Assembly (NCBI GenBank): GCA_000151295.1
Contig: GG745374.1
Coordinates: 167,434-231,433, forward strand
Direction of reading: 5' to 3'
From: Allomyces macrogynus ATCC 38327
Taxonomy: Eukaryota > Blastocladiomycota > Blastocladiomycetes > Blastocladiales > Blastocladiaceae
DNA: 64,000 nucleotides
The notes under the pieces were generated by a model, which saw nothing but the letters and a program-made list of their open reading frames with translations, had not been told where the DNA came from and did not search any database. The stretch's first letter is position 1. Each line of letters starts with the position of its first letter. The translations under genes were made by a program, and so were the position numbers. Of the stretch, positions 41,679-54,222 are shown in pieces.

Positions 41679-42835
41679 ATGGCCAATACCAACCCGGTTT
41701 TAGACCGCTCTGTCCCTATTCCAAGGCCACTCCCAACGACCCCGACCAAGTTGCCTACCCCATTCGTCGATCCCGCCCACTGCCGTCCACCCACGCCGCG
41801 CTCCCCGTCCACAACTTGGCGCACCCGATTCTCCACGCCGCGCCCACCGGCACGGGCCCATTCTGCAAGCCCAGCAGCGCGTTTTCCAGCTATGACCTCG
41901 CCGCACTTCCCGCCGCCGCCGCCGTCGCACGGCGCCGTCGGACCAGCACCACTCGTACCACCGCCCGGGATGCCCATGATGGGCATGCCGCCACCGTCGC
42001 CGTCGCATCTGGTCGCGCCGCGCGGCATGACTCCGCCGAGTCCGCGCGCGCGGACGGCCACTCCGCCCGCGGGCATGCGCCCGGCCACGCCAACCGGTCC
42101 CTCCGCTGCTGCTCAGGCGCACTACGGGTCCCCACGCGCGCCGGGTTCGGCCGTGTCGGAAATGGTGCTGCCGGGGTCAGCGTCGCTGCTGGATTGTATC
42201 GACAGTATGTACTTGAGCGCGAGAGAGCGGTCATTGCTGAATCGCGGAACGAACGACTGGCTGTGACTGCGCCGGTTGTCGTCGACAGCGTGGACGGCGA
42301 CGCAGCGTTCTCCAAATCGCACGCGGACGAGCGCACCACCTCGTCCTGCTGCTGGTCCCGCCCGCCATCGATGCATTCTGATCGCGGTCTCTTCCGCTCG
42401 CGGCTCTGACCGACTAGAACGGCTTCTCGTGATCCTGCGCGATGGACGCAACCTGACGGGCATTTTGCGATCCTACGACCAATTCGGTATGCTCCTCACG
42501 CACGCGCGCCGCCCCTTCCCCGACCTCACCCTTAGTCGCGCCACTTTGCAGCCAACCTCGTCTTCCAGGACACGATCGAGCGCATCTACGCGGGCGACTG
42601 CTACGGTGACATCCCGCGCGGCGTGTTTCTGGTCCGCGGCGAGAACGTGGTCCTGCTCGGCGAGATTGACGGTGACCGCGAGGACTCGATGCCGATACGC
42701 GAGGCGCCTATCGAGGACGTGCTGAGTATGCAGCGCGCGGCGCTCGACGCGCGGCAGGCGACGCTCGCGATCGAGGCCAAGGCACTGCACGCCAAGGGGT
42801 TCTGTACGGATCACGACAAGAACGACATGTATTGA
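41679..42835 (+). CDS. Lsm1, U6 snRNA-like Sm protein
   Basis: Cytoplasmic Lsm1-7 ring subunit that binds oligoadenylated mRNA 3' ends and promotes decapping. Exons: up to 42204, 42418-42486 and 42552-42835. Across them the Sm fold reads [28 protein letters not shown] (Sm1), [17 protein letters not shown], then [20 protein letters not shown] (Sm2 with the RGxN-type ring motif and the Lsm1-typical YGDIPRG). A helical C-terminal tail ends [10 protein letters not shown]. Introns have GTATGT and GTATGC donors. The frame before SLLDCID stays open for ~170 residues of Pro/Ser-rich sequence ([17 protein letters not shown]). If translated from 41679 this is a long disordered extension absent from yeast and human Lsm1. 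Internal ATGs (for example before [13 protein letters not shown]) would give the usual short form. Confidence 0.92.
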
Positions 42836-43208
42836 GCGCAAAGTGGATATTAATATGGGGCTACAGGTCCCTTTTTTGGTTTCAGTTGAGTGAAAGGGTG
42901 CGCCGCGCAGCGCTCGTAACGTTGGGATCGCAAGCCAGTTCAAAGCTGTGCGTTCATTGCTCCAAACATCAGCTTCTCAATCCAGTTTTGGTCATGGTAC
43001 GGCGTGGCATGCCCGAAAGACTACATTTCTCCTCTTGTGAAGAACCACTACCTGAGAGGCCTGAGCAAACTTTGATCAAACCAGGAAAGTAAGGTCAGAT
43101 AGCAACTTCTGTCTTGGTTTGCACAAAACAGCACGCGATGCTACTTCAAAACCGCACATCTACAGCAAAAAAAACAGCACATCACTCTGCTCGCCCGCCC
43201 CTCATCGT
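42836..43208. other. Intergenic between convergent genes
   Basis: 3' ends of LSM1 (+) and the subtilase (-). A run of A near 43166-43174 fits a polyadenylation region. Confidence 0.4.
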
Positions 43209-46200
43209 CTACGCCATCGTGTAATGCACCTTCTTGGTCTTGGTCGTGATGGGCTTGGGGTGGCACTTGCGGTGGCACTTGCCATGCGTCTTCTTGGGCT
43301 TGTCGTCCGCCGGCTCCTCGGGCACTTCCAGCTGGCCATACGAATCGCCCGCCGGCTGTGTCGCAATGGGCGCGGGCGTCGTTTCCGCGGGCGATGACGG
43401 CACATCGACCGTCGTCGTGGCCACGGGCACGGGCGCGACGGGCGTCGTCTTGGCGGGCGTCGACGGCACGTCGATCGGAGTCGTCTGGGCGGGAATCGTG
43501 GGCACGTCCGTCGTCTTGACGGGCACATCAACAACCGTCGTCGCGACCGGCGCCGTCGGCTGCGCCGGCGGCGGGACGACAATCACGGTCTTGACGCCAC
43601 CGTTGCACTCGTTGCACGGCACGACCGTGTGCGTTGGCGTGACCGTCGCGGGCGCCGTCTGCGTGCCCGTCGGCGGGACAATGATGATCGTCTTGACGCC
43701 GCCGGGGCACTTGCCGCACGGCTCGGTCGTGACGGTCGGCGCCGGGCCGGCGGTCGTCGGGCTCGCGGGAATCGTGGGCTGCACGATCACCTGCGTCGTC
43801 GAGCCGTTGGGGCACGTGTTGGTGTCCTTGCATGGCACGACCGTGTGCGTCGGCTCGATCGTGCACACGTCAGTCTGCGTGCCGACAGGCGGGATGATGA
43901 TCACCGTCTTGATTCCGCCGGGGCACTTGCCGCACGGCACCGTGGTCATGGTCGGCTGAGGCGTGACCGTTTGCGTCACGGTCTGGGTCGGAGGGACGAT
44001 GATGATCGTCTTGGTGCCGCCAGGGCACTAGTTGTCGCGGGAAGAGCGAGTGGGGTCAGTTTCCTTGGTCACAAGTGGCGCGATTAGAATAGACGAACAA
44101 ACGAGATGAAAAACACGTACCACCGGGCAGGGCGCAACCGTCGTCGTGACCGTCGCAGTCGGCTGGATGATGATCACCGTCTTGGTGCCGCCGGGGCACG
44201 GCGGGCACGGAATCACGGTAGTACCTGTACCTTGCGTCGTGGTCGCGGTTGCCGTACCACTAGCTGTCGTGGTCGCGGTCTGCGAGCCCGTAACCGTAGC
44301 CGAAGCCGAACCAGTGCCCGTGGCTGTGGCCGAGGCCGAGCCAGAGCCCGTAGTCGCGGTCGCGGTCTGCGAGCCGGTGCCCGTTTGCGAGCCAGTCACG
44401 GTCTGCGAGCCGGTGCCCGTTTGCGAGCCGGTGCCCGTTTGCGAGCCAGTCACGGTTTGCGAGCCCGTGGCCGTCTGCGAAGCGGTGCCCGTCTGCGAAC
44501 CCGCGGCCGTGGACGAAGCCGAACCGGTGGCGGTCAGCGTTGACGAGGCCGAACCGGTCGCTGTCGAGGTCGCCGAGCCAGTTGCGGTAGCCGAACCGCT
44601 ACCAGTAGCGGAGGCGGTGCCAGCGGCCGTGGACGAAACCGAGCCGGTGGCCGTCGACGAACCGGTACCAGTCGTTTGGTTGGGAGCCGTGACGGTTCCC
44701 GACGCGGTGGTCGTGCTGGTAGCAGCGGCCGAGCTGGTCGATGCGGCCGTGCTGGTCGATGCGGCCGTGCTGGTGGTGGTAGCCGAGGTGGACTGCGACG
44801 CCGAGGACGCGCTGCTCGTGGCCGACGAAGCTGCGGCGCTAGTAGTCGCCGTGGTCGAACCGGTGGTCGCCGTGCCTGCCCCAGTCGTTGCCGTGGTCGA
44901 ACCGGTGGTGGCCGTACTCGCGCCAGTCGATGCCGTGGTCGAGCCAGAGGTCGCCGTGGTGGCCTTAGTCGTGCCAGAGGTCGTAGTCGCGGTGGTGCTG
45001 CTGGTGACCGCGGCCGTCGAACTGGTCGACGTACTCGCGGCCGAGCTCGTCGTCGACGACGACGTGGTGCTGGTCGTGGCCCCACCGCGCTTGATCACAA
45101 TCTTGGGCGACTTCCAGACGGGCCGCAGCACCTTTTCAAAGTCGCTCGTGATGTGCTGCACCGACGGCGGCGTGAGCTCGAGCTGCCAAATGTACTCGCC
45201 GTCCGGGATCTGGTAGGCCTTGCCGGCAATCGACGACGCGGCCTCGACCGTCTTGTAGTACTCGCCGTTCCACCCGTAGACGGGCTTGCCCGTCTCCGGG
45301 TCGGTCTGGTTCGTGTAGGGCCAGAACATGGACCCGAGCGCCGCCTGCTCAATCGCGTTCAGGTACCCAATTTTGGTGCCCGTCTTGGCGTCAAGGACGG
45401 CGCACGCGGCGAGACGCGTCACGATCGTGACCTGGTAGAGCATCACGGGCATGTCGAGCCCCTTGAGCGTGAACGCGGGCGTCGTCTCCTCGGGCTTGGT
45501 CCAAACCGGCACTTCGGGCGCGTCAGTCTGGAAGTCCCAGAACCCGAGCGGCGCCGTCGAGAGCCACGGGAGACCGAGCGACGGGGTGGACAACTGCGGG
45601 TACGTCGAGTAGTCGCCGTGCATCATCGAGTAGGGCACGCTCAGCGCCGCGGGCGCGCTCGGGTTCTTTTGGCGGCGCGCCATCAGCGACTCTTCGTCCT
45701 CGGCGGCCTCGTCCACGTGCGGCGTCTTGCCGTCGGCCACGGGCTTGAACGACAAGTACCCACTCAGCAGCCAGTGGCCAGGGGAAGGCATTTCCTGCGG
45801 CGTGGCCGTGACGGTAATTATGACTTGCGAGTTGACATCGACAGTCACCTGCGCCGGCTCGATCGTGACACGTGCGCCAACCGACGAGAAGTTGATATCC
45901 GACTGCGGCGCGCCGTACTCGCCGAGCACCGATCGCGCCTGGCGGTGCGTGATCGTGTAAGTCACGGGCGCGTTACCGTTGTTGCGCAGCGTGATCCGCG
46001 CCGTCTTGCGCGTGCTCTTGGGGTTATCGCCAAACTCGATGTGCGAAGGTGTCGCAGCCACCGTGTTGGTCAGGAGCGCGTAGGCATCGACCAAACCGGC
46101 ACCCTGCTTGGCAACGGGCCACATGGTCGAGTCGTCGCCGTACTTGGCCGGGTGCGCCGTGTTCTGCGCGCCAAGCAAGATCTTGTCAAACAGCGACGGC

Positions 46201-48094
46201 GACCGACGCGCCTTGGTCTTTTCGAGGTAGAGCGCGACGACACCCGCCTGGAAGGGCGTTGCCATAGACGTCCCACTGATCGTATTCCACAACTTGCCGC
46301 GGCGCGAAGTCCACGCCGAATAAATGGCACCGCCCGGCGCGCCAATGTCGGGCTTCTGCTCCAAATTGGCGCCGAGACCCCACGACGAGAAATCCGACGG
46401 CATGCCCGACGTCGGGTTCACGACTGACTGGTAGTTGCCGTTGAACGCAAACGTGACGGCGGCACCGCCATTCGCCGCGTTCCACATGGCCGCGCCCGCA
46501 TCGGCATTGATAAACCCAATGTTGAGCGGGAACTTGGGCTGCGCTAGCGAGACGCCCTCGATCTCGCCGGGACGGTTGTTGTAGACGAGCACCGCCGTCG
46601 CGCCGGCCTTGAGCGCGTTGTTCGCTTTATCAGCGAAATTGCAGGTGCCGCGGCGAATCAGCGCGGCCTTGCCCGCGAAATAACCAGCGGGGAACGGCTC
46701 GCACCCGTCGTTGGCAGAGGTCGGCGCGTTGGGCGAGGCCTTGACTGTGAACGTCTGGCCCTTGGGCCACTCGTGCTCGAGCTCCGTGTCCATGTTGACG
46801 CCCACCTTGTCGAGCCCGGGCACGCCCGTGACGGTCGCGAGATTGATCGTGAGCATGGCGTTGTCGAACGACGCGACGCCGAAACCCTTCGATGCGATGC
46901 CTGGGGACGACGCCTGGAACAACCCCTTGTCCCCATCGTTCCCGAGTGCCGAAACAACCATGATACCGAGCTTAGAAAGCTTGTCTACGGCCCTGGCGTC
47001 GGGTGCATCCGAAAAGGCAGCCGACCCGCCAAGTGAAAGATTGAGAATGTCCACTTGATCCTTGTGCGCGGCCTCCAGAGCCGCCAAAATGATTTCGTTG
47101 GACGTGGAACCCTCGCAACCGAAAACGCGGTACGGGTAGAGCTGCGCATCGGGCGCGACGCCCGAGAATTCGTTCGTGACGAACCCGGCAGCGATACCGG
47201 CGACGTGTGTGCCGTGCCCCGCGCAATCCATAGGCGAATCACCGGGTTTCGGCACGTCCTGGCCCTTCTTGCGCGAATCATACGCGTCGCCGACCATGTC
47301 CTTGCCGCCGACAGCGCGGCAGCCAGGGCCAAGCCACTTGTCGCACTTCTTGCCCGGCACGGCGAACGCCGGGTGCTATCGAACGGGAACAATGAGACGT
47401 GAGCATTTTTGTCGCGTGAGGAAACTTCTCCACCCGATAAAAGTGAAAGCAAAAAGAGCCGTACCGTCCAATCAAGACCGGTATCAATAATCCCAATTTT
47501 GATGTTTTTGCCCGTGACGCCCAAGTTCTGGCGCGCCATGACAACGCCCGTCATGTTCTGCGCGTACCGCATCATCGGCTGCGCCATCTTGGCCTGCGCG
47601 GCACTCACTTCAATCGGGGCCTGCCGGTAGTGCACGACCGGGTAGACGGCCTTGACCATGGGCGCGGCCGTCAGCTTTTCAACATCGGCCGCTGACGAGA
47701 CCGTAACCGCGGCGCCGTTGAAGAGCGTCGCAAACGTGCGGTCGACCGATACGTCGAGCGTCGACTGGGCGAGGAATCCCTTGAATCCTTGATGCTGCGC
47801 GACAGCCTCGTCCTCGGACCCGACTACGGCCGCAGCCGTGTCGACCGAAGCGCCAGACCGCTCCATGGCGGCAAAACCGGACGCGGCGGGCGCGGTACGG
47901 ACGGCAGGAGGCGCATCGAATTCGACGAGGAACCGGCGCTCGGAGACGCCAGACACGTGCAGCGGCAGTTTGCGCGGCGCGCGACGGATCAGGTGCGGGC
48001 GCGGCGTCAGGTCGGCGACCTCGACGGCCTGAACGGCCACGAGCGCCGCGAGCAGCAGGAAGGCATAGGAAAGCGCGCGGCGCGTCGACTTCAT
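43209..48094 (-). CDS. Secreted subtilisin-like serine protease with repetitive cell-surface tail
   Basis: Three exons: 48094-47465, 47375-44121 and 44027-43209, about 1567 aa. Order: signal peptide (ALSYAFLLLAALVAVQA); inhibitor-type propeptide; catalytic domain with Asp in GIIDTGLDWTHPA (spliced), His in CAGHGTHVAGIAAG and Ser in SGTSMATPFQAG. A PA-type insert lies between His and Ser (KAALIRRGTCNFADKANNAL). A beta-sandwich region of Fn3/DUF1034 type follows, then a ~350-residue Ser/Thr/Gly/Ala linker that includes GSQTVTGSQTGTGSQT repeats. The last ~320 residues hold about six copies of a Cys module of the form PC-x-x-CPGG-x-KT-x-III-x-PP, some degenerate, and a His/Lys/Cys-rich end. The family degrades extracellular protein. 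The tail suggests an O-glycosylated, wall-spanning anchor; that is inference. Introns have GTACGG and GTACGT donors. Confidence 0.92.
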
Positions 48095-49923
48095 CTTGGA
48101 CGCGCGGGGATGCCCACGAGCGGGCACGAAACTTGAGCAAACTAGGACGAGATATGGGGCCGGTACGGCGGGGGCTCGTGTCTATAGTGTGCGAACGTGC
48201 AGCGGCGGCGGCGATTGCGGGGAACCCCAGCTCGCGCGCGTCTATGAAGGGTGGACGAGGCAGACTTGCCGGATCGCAAGGGAGAGCGCGCGTCAGGAGT
48301 GTGGTCAAGGCAGATTTATACCAGCACATCGGCCGCCCAGCGTCCCCATTCGAATTTGTCAAGGCGGTCCAACGTTACCAACGACCGCGCGTGCCGCGCG
48401 CCAGTTCGCTGGTGGCCGCCAAGTTCGACAGTTGCACGTCGCGCTTGACTGCTGCGGCTGGGCGTGAAGAAAACAAACGTTTGCCAGGTGGCGAAAACGC
48501 GAGGCGTTGCCCATGCGGCGCACGCATAGGCCCTGACATTCGCCACCGCATCTTGTTGGAACCCACAAAAAATCGATTTCGAGTCGAATTTCACCCCCTG
48601 GTCGTTGCATGCATAGTTCGCGCATCCTCGCGTTCATATTGTGGTTTTGCGAGGGGAATTATTCGCTTGCCGGGCCCGAAATCGTCATGACGGCGAGCGG
48701 CGCATGCCGCGAGCCCTTGGATCGCAGAGCCGGCCAGCGGTGGTCGTGTCGTGTTCCCTTCACGTTATTCATTTTGCATCAAGTCTTTTGCAGCTGGAGG
48801 ACCAACCATGCTGGTTGGTGGTGGTCGTTTGAAGTTTCACGAATTTCCAGCGGTTTGGGAAATCGTTCGAGAACAGCAGGGCGTTTCAGGATTTGGCGTG
48901 TCCAGCCCCATGTGACACACATCCCATGCGCCTGGGACGCCACCGGAGCGCGGCTATTCGGAGGACCTCTGACTCATTTGTCGCCGGCCGTTGTTCGACC
49001 ATGTTGTATATCACGCACGAAAGTCTTCATCTGGAATGTACGAAACAGGAAACGACTTTGATTTGAACGTCTGTTGACGACTTGTCGCGCCACGAGCATG
49101 CGCGGAGAAGCGTGCATGGGTGGGCCATGGATATGCCGTCGACATGCTCATTTGGACCCACAAATGCCGAGAAGTGTCTCAAATTTGCGCTGTGCGTGCG
49201 CCATCGGCTTTGGCTGCAACCCGGCTCGTGGCCTCCCTACCTCGACCCGTGTCTTCTCAAGATGCACGTCGTGAGTGTCAAGCCGACTGCAACAACGTCG
49301 TCAGCGTTGGCGGCCAAGGCCATGGGCGTGCTTCAGTGATAGTGGCGATGGGAGGTGGTGACAAGGAATCGTGGTCCGCATCAGCTCACCAAACCATCCA
49401 TTCCATCCAGCTGCCAACCAGCAGTGGGCACAGGACGGGCGTGACGCAAATGCTGGAAGAAGAACAACGTATAAAAGATGATTGCGAAGGTGAAATGCGA
49501 GAGAGTTCATGGGTTGAGATGCGAAATGCGCGCACGGCTCGGCCAGAGCTGCAAGGGGCACCTTTGAGGCGATGGTCGATGGATGTCAGGATTCGTCTTT
49601 GGCGAGACGTAATGGCCTTGTGGCTCGAGCCCGGGAATGCAGAAACACACGCACCGGCCAGGTCCGCGCTCGCCGTCGTCGTGGTGTGGCGACGGCAAGG
49701 GCAGGCTTGTTGAGGTGGGGTCTACTGTCATGCGTTCCACACAAATGCAGCTTTAATGCAAGTGCTGGTGCCAGGTTTGATGGAGCCGATGGGGGCACGT
49801 CTCATCCGCCAGCCAACCGGGGCATTTCGCCTCTCGTGGGGGGTGTTAAAAGCACCATAGGTGTGCTGGCCCAAGATTGGCCTCGATAGATGTGACGCGT
49901 GTGCCGACAATCATGGTGTGGCA
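48095..49923. other. Long intergenic region, no gene recognised
   Basis: About 1.8 kb with only short frames on both strands, including the upstream region of the subtilase. I see no RNA gene or repeat. Confidence 0.4.
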
Positions 49924-51385
49924 TCAAATGCGAGATACGTGTGGGACGCTCCGCGACTGGTGTTTGACAGAGTGTCCAAGACGTTCGGCACGCCTGGACG
50001 TCCACCTCCGGCCTCGGCGCCCGACCCGCGCTTGAGACCAGACCCCAGAACCGACAAGACCGGCACCCAACAAAAACTGTTTCTGGTACAAACTCAGTAA
50101 ATCCCGGGACCACTCGAGCCCATGGCGCCAGTCCCGTGCACATCCATCGTCCCAAGTCGAAGTCGCAGACGCCAATGGACACGACTGCAACACAGGCAGG
50201 CACCTCAAGTACTTGCACCACGGGCACGTGTCGCGTCCTGTCCCCTCCACCGCCGTCGTGACCACGAGCCAGGCAAGCGTCACGGCGATCCCGAGCGCCG
50301 CGACCCGTACCACCCATCCCACAATCAACAAGTCGCACATCGGCCGCGTCTCGACGACGTATGTTGCTGACCTGGCCACGACCTTGCCTTCCCCCAACCC
50401 CACCTCCTCCTCCTCGTCGCCCACTGCCGCGTCGTGTAGAACGCGCACCACCGTATTCGGCATCACCGCGACCCCGACGAGTCCACCGACCAGAAACCCG
50501 CCCGCATGCGCGACCTGATCAATCGCCGCGAAGACCGCAATCGTCGACCAGACAAGCATCTCGCCGACCATTTTCTCCATCTGCCGCCAAAGCCTCTCCA
50601 CGACGTCCCAATTCTGCACCAGACTCACGAACATGACCGCCATAATCCCATACAGCGCGCCCGACGCGCCGACCGACATGTACACTGCGTCCGTGACCGC
50701 GGCGCTCGCGGCGAACCCGAACGTGCCAGCGGCCAGATACACGACGAGCGTCGGCAGCACGCCCGACTCACGCTCCACGAACGCGACCGCCGGTTGCTGG
50801 AAGGCCAGGTTCATGACCAAGTGCACGAGCACGGAATGCAGCGCCATGGCGGTAACGATCCGGATCCATTGGTTGGGCGACGCGCCGAACAGGCCGCACA
50901 GGTCGGTCCAGGTGCATTGGTAGTAGCCCAGCGCTTGTGGGAGAGGACGCGATGTCGGGAGCGTGCACGGGATCGAGGTGGCGGTGCCGGGCGCGAGGAG
51001 GGTGGGGGATGGACCGCAAGCACGACGTGAAGCGCGCGCCGAGGAGAATGAACGTTTCGGGCGATGGGCCCAGCATATAGTTCATGATGGGCGGGATAGC
51101 GAGTGGGGGGCCGCCGGTGCGCACGGCTTGGGTGATGAGAGAGGCGAGGAAGGAGAGAACGGGGATCGTGGTCAGCGTGCGCGCGAGGTAGGGCGGCGGT
51201 GGAGGTGGGTCGAGTTGCGCGGGCACTGAGTCGGTCGTCGGGTCTTTGGCGCTGTTGGTGTTGACGGTCAGGTTGACCGCGCGGACCGGCTCCGGGTCGG
51301 AAGCGAGCTTCCATGTCGAGCCGCTGGACGACAGATCAGGGTTCTTGGTGCCTTGCTGCAAAAACGGTGCGCGCGAGCGGATCAT
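49924..51385 (-). CDS. Rhomboid-family intramembrane serine protease
   Basis: Cleaves transmembrane proteins within the membrane. The first part (51385 to about 51010) gives a cytosolic N-terminus, a helix YLARTLTTIPVLSFLASLIT and GPSPETFILLGARFTSC. After an intron of roughly 70-90 nt (likely acceptor CACAAG near 50942, exact phase unresolved) the core follows: LGYYQCTWTDLCGLFGASPN, HSVLVHLVMNLAFQ (the loop/helix-2 His-Asn region), VYMSVGASGALYGIMA with the catalytic Ser in GASG, and DQVAHAGGFLVGG with the catalytic His. A further helix (AALGIAVTLAWLVVTTAV) and a TCPWCKYLRC motif follow, similar to fungal Rbd2-like rhomboids. Six to seven membrane helices in total. The last ~80 residues to 49924 look unlike the core, so the true end may lie earlier, after a small intron. 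Confidence 0.85.
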
Positions 51386-52040
51386 GCTTGACGTGGGCGA
51401 GTCCGACTTGGTGGAGTTGGTTGGGCTCGCGTTGACTTAGCCCGGCAAGGTCGCCAATGACGGGCCAGTCGTTGGGTGAGCCTGTATTTGCGGTTGAAGC
51501 GCCGTCGCCGTGGTCAGAGGGTTCGGCGCGGCCGCGTCGGGAGCGGCAGTTGGCGGGGCCATGGCGCTGGTGGAGACGGATGATGGCGTCGGGAAGTATT
51601 GATGGTGTGCGTCGATTAAGCAAGTTGGTGCAACAGCGAGGTAGGTCGAGCTGGTCGACGGGACCGTCGCCGCCGATCAGGACGGTGGGAGCGACGGTAG
51701 CATGCGGGCAGGCGAGGGGTGGAGAGTGTTTCGGGCGACCCCTGGTGATCACTGCGTGCTTGATCGTTGGTCGCTCCAGGAGGCCAGCGTAGTCAGTGCA
51801 AAGTCGGGGTCAAGTCGTGTCGTGCTCAAGCCCAGCCTGGAGAAAGAGCGCCATGCTGCCAAAATGCGGCAATATCGCGATGGTTAAGGGCGACATGATT
51901 TCGTCGTCTAACGGCGCGGCGCCGCGACAGTCGACGGAGAGACGGGGAGCGACGCATCGAGGCAAACAACATGATTTGTTCAGTTTGATCATGGTGCGAG
52001 ACGTGCAGCGTGTCTCGCTGTCAGGTCTTTCCCAGGTCGT
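51386..52040. other. Intergenic between divergent rhomboid and HSP60 genes
   Basis: No gene recognised on either strand. Confidence 0.4.
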
Positions 52041-52048
52041 TTCGGGAA
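52041..52048 (+). promoter_or_regulatory. Possible heat-shock element
   Basis: TTCGGGAA fits the minimal nTTCnnGAAn inverted pair recognised by heat-shock factor, about 320 nt before the HSP60 start. A single pair can arise by chance, so this is weak. Confidence 0.3.
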
Positions 52049-52233
52049 AACCCGGGTGGCCAGCTTCGGCAGGAACCGGGTTCCTCATCAAGCCGCAGCC
52101 ACGTGCGGCTTGGGTCAGCGCCTGATGGATGTGGCAGCTTCTGCGAACACGAGCGAAAAAGGGAGCGGTTGCTCTCCTGTTTGGCAATCACGCGTTTGCA
52201 CGTTGGCCGCGATCAGCCCCGGTCCAACCGCAG

Positions 52234-52243
52234 ATATATATTT
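52234..52243 (+). promoter_or_regulatory. TATA-like box of HSP60
   Basis: ATATATATTT, 122-131 nt before the start codon, in otherwise GC-rich sequence. Confidence 0.5.
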
Positions 52244-52364
52244 GAAGCCCATCCCCCACCCTGCTCCCGCTTCGCTGCCGACCCGATCTTGGACCCGTTG
52301 CCGCTGCAAGTGCCGCCTGCCGCTGCCCGCTCTCTGCTCTCGACGACCACCCACAACCACCACG

Positions 52365-54222
52365 ATGCAGCGTATTCCGCACGCCGCCCGCCTTGCGCGC
52401 GCCGCCGCGCAGCGCCGCGCCTTCTCGACGCACAAGGAGATCATGTTCGCTGCCGAGGGCCGCGCCAAGCTCGCCAAGGGCGTCGACACGCTCGCGCGTG
52501 CCGTTGCCGTCACGCTCGGCCCCAAGGGCCGCAACGTGCTCATCGAGCAGGCCTACGGGTCGCCCAAGATCACCAAGGACGGTGTCACCGTCGCCAAGTC
52601 GATCACGCTCGAGGACAAGTTTGAGAACCTCGGCGCTCGGTGCGTGGCCGATTTCGGGTCTCTTTGCAATTTGCGGAGTGCGGCGCGAACCCGATTGCAG
52701 CAGCGTCTGACGCTGCTCTGTGCAATTCGATTTGATCGGCAATTTATCTAGCCTTGTACAGGACGTGGCCAACAAGACCAACGAGACGGCCGGTGACGGC
52801 ACGACGACCGCGACCGTCCTGACGCGCGCCATCTTCAACGAGGGTCTCAAGAACGTCGCTGCGGGCTGCAACCCGACCGACCTGCGCCGCGGTGTGCAGA
52901 TCGCCGTCGACGCCGTCGTCAAGTTCCTCAAGGAGAACTCGCGCATGATCACGTCGTCTGAGGAGGTCGCGCAGGTGGCCACGATCTCGGCCAACGGCGA
53001 CCGCCACGTGGGCAACCTGATTGCGCAGGCCATGGAAAAGGTCGGCAAGGAGGGTGTCATCACCGTCGCCGAGGGCAAGACGCTCGAGGACGAGCTCGAG
53101 ATCACCGAGGGCATGCGGTTCGACCGCGGGTTCATCTCGCCCTACTTCATCACCGACGTCAAGGCGCAGAAGGTCGAGTTTGAGAAGCCGCTGATCCTGC
53201 TCTCGGAGAAGAAGATCTCGCTGATTCAGGACGTCCTGCCGGCACTTGAAATGGCCGCGCAGACGCGCCGCCCGCTGCTGATCGTGGCCGAGGACGTTGA
53301 CGGCGAGGCGCTCGCCGCGTGCATTCTCAACAAGCTGCGCGGCCAAGTGCAGGTCGCCGCCGTCAAGGCCCCGGGCTTCGGTGATAACCGCAAAGCCATT
53401 CTCCAGGATATGGCGATCCTCACGGGCGCGCAGGTCTTCTCGGACGAGGTCTCGGTCAAGCTCGAAAAGGCGACGCTCGAGCAGCTTGGCGAGGCCGGGT
53501 CGGTCACGGTCACTAAGGAGGACACGATTTTCCTCAACGGTGCCGGTGACAAGGCCCTGCTGGCCGACCGCTGCGAGACGATTCGCGGCGCGATTGCCGA
53601 GACGGCGTCCGAGTACGAGAAGGAAAAGCTGCAGGAGCGCTTGGCCAAGCTCTCGTCGGGTGTCGCCGTGATCAAGGTCGGCGGCGCGTCCGAGGTCGAG
53701 GTTGGTGAGAAAAAGGACCGTTTCGTCGATGCGCTCAACGCGACGCGCGCCGCCGTCGAGGAGGGCATTCTGCCCGGTGGCGGCACGGCCCTCCTCAAGT
53801 CGACGACGATTCTTGAGGACCTGAAGAACAACAAGGCCGTGATCGTCAATTTTGACCAGCAGCTCGGCGTGAACCTGATCAAGAACGCGCTGCAGGCGCC
53901 GACGCGCACGATCGTCGACAACACGGGCGACTCGGGCGCATTTGTTGTGGGCAAGCTGCTCGACGCGCACGCCGACGCCGCGCAGTTTGTCATGGGCTAC
54001 GACGCCGCGACGGGTACCTACACGGACATGATCAAGGCCGGTATCATTGACCCGCTCAAGGTCGTGCGCACGGCGCTCGTCGACGCCGCGGGTGTCGCCT
54101 CGCTCCTGACCACGTCCGAGTGCATGATCGTCGATGCCCCGAAGAAGGACGCCCCGGCGGCGCCCGCCGGCGGAATGGGCGGTATGGGTGGCATGGGCGG
54201 CATGGGCGGCATGGGCTTCTAA
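52365..54222 (+). CDS. Mitochondrial chaperonin Hsp60
   Basis: Group I chaperonin that folds imported proteins in the mitochondrial matrix with Hsp10. Exon 1 (52365-52639) starts with a basic, Ala/Arg-rich targeting peptide ([20 protein letters not shown]) followed by the mature GroEL-type start ([20 protein letters not shown]) and [12 protein letters not shown]. Exon 2 (52752-54222) joins as [20 protein letters not shown], containing the ATP-site [25 protein letters not shown] and ISPYF mark the apical domain. The protein ends in the Gly-Met repeat tail ([11 protein letters not shown]). Length is 581 aa, normal for the family. The 112-nt intron has donor GTGCGT and acceptor ATCTAG. Arginine codons are almost all CGC, showing strong bias. 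Confidence 0.97.
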
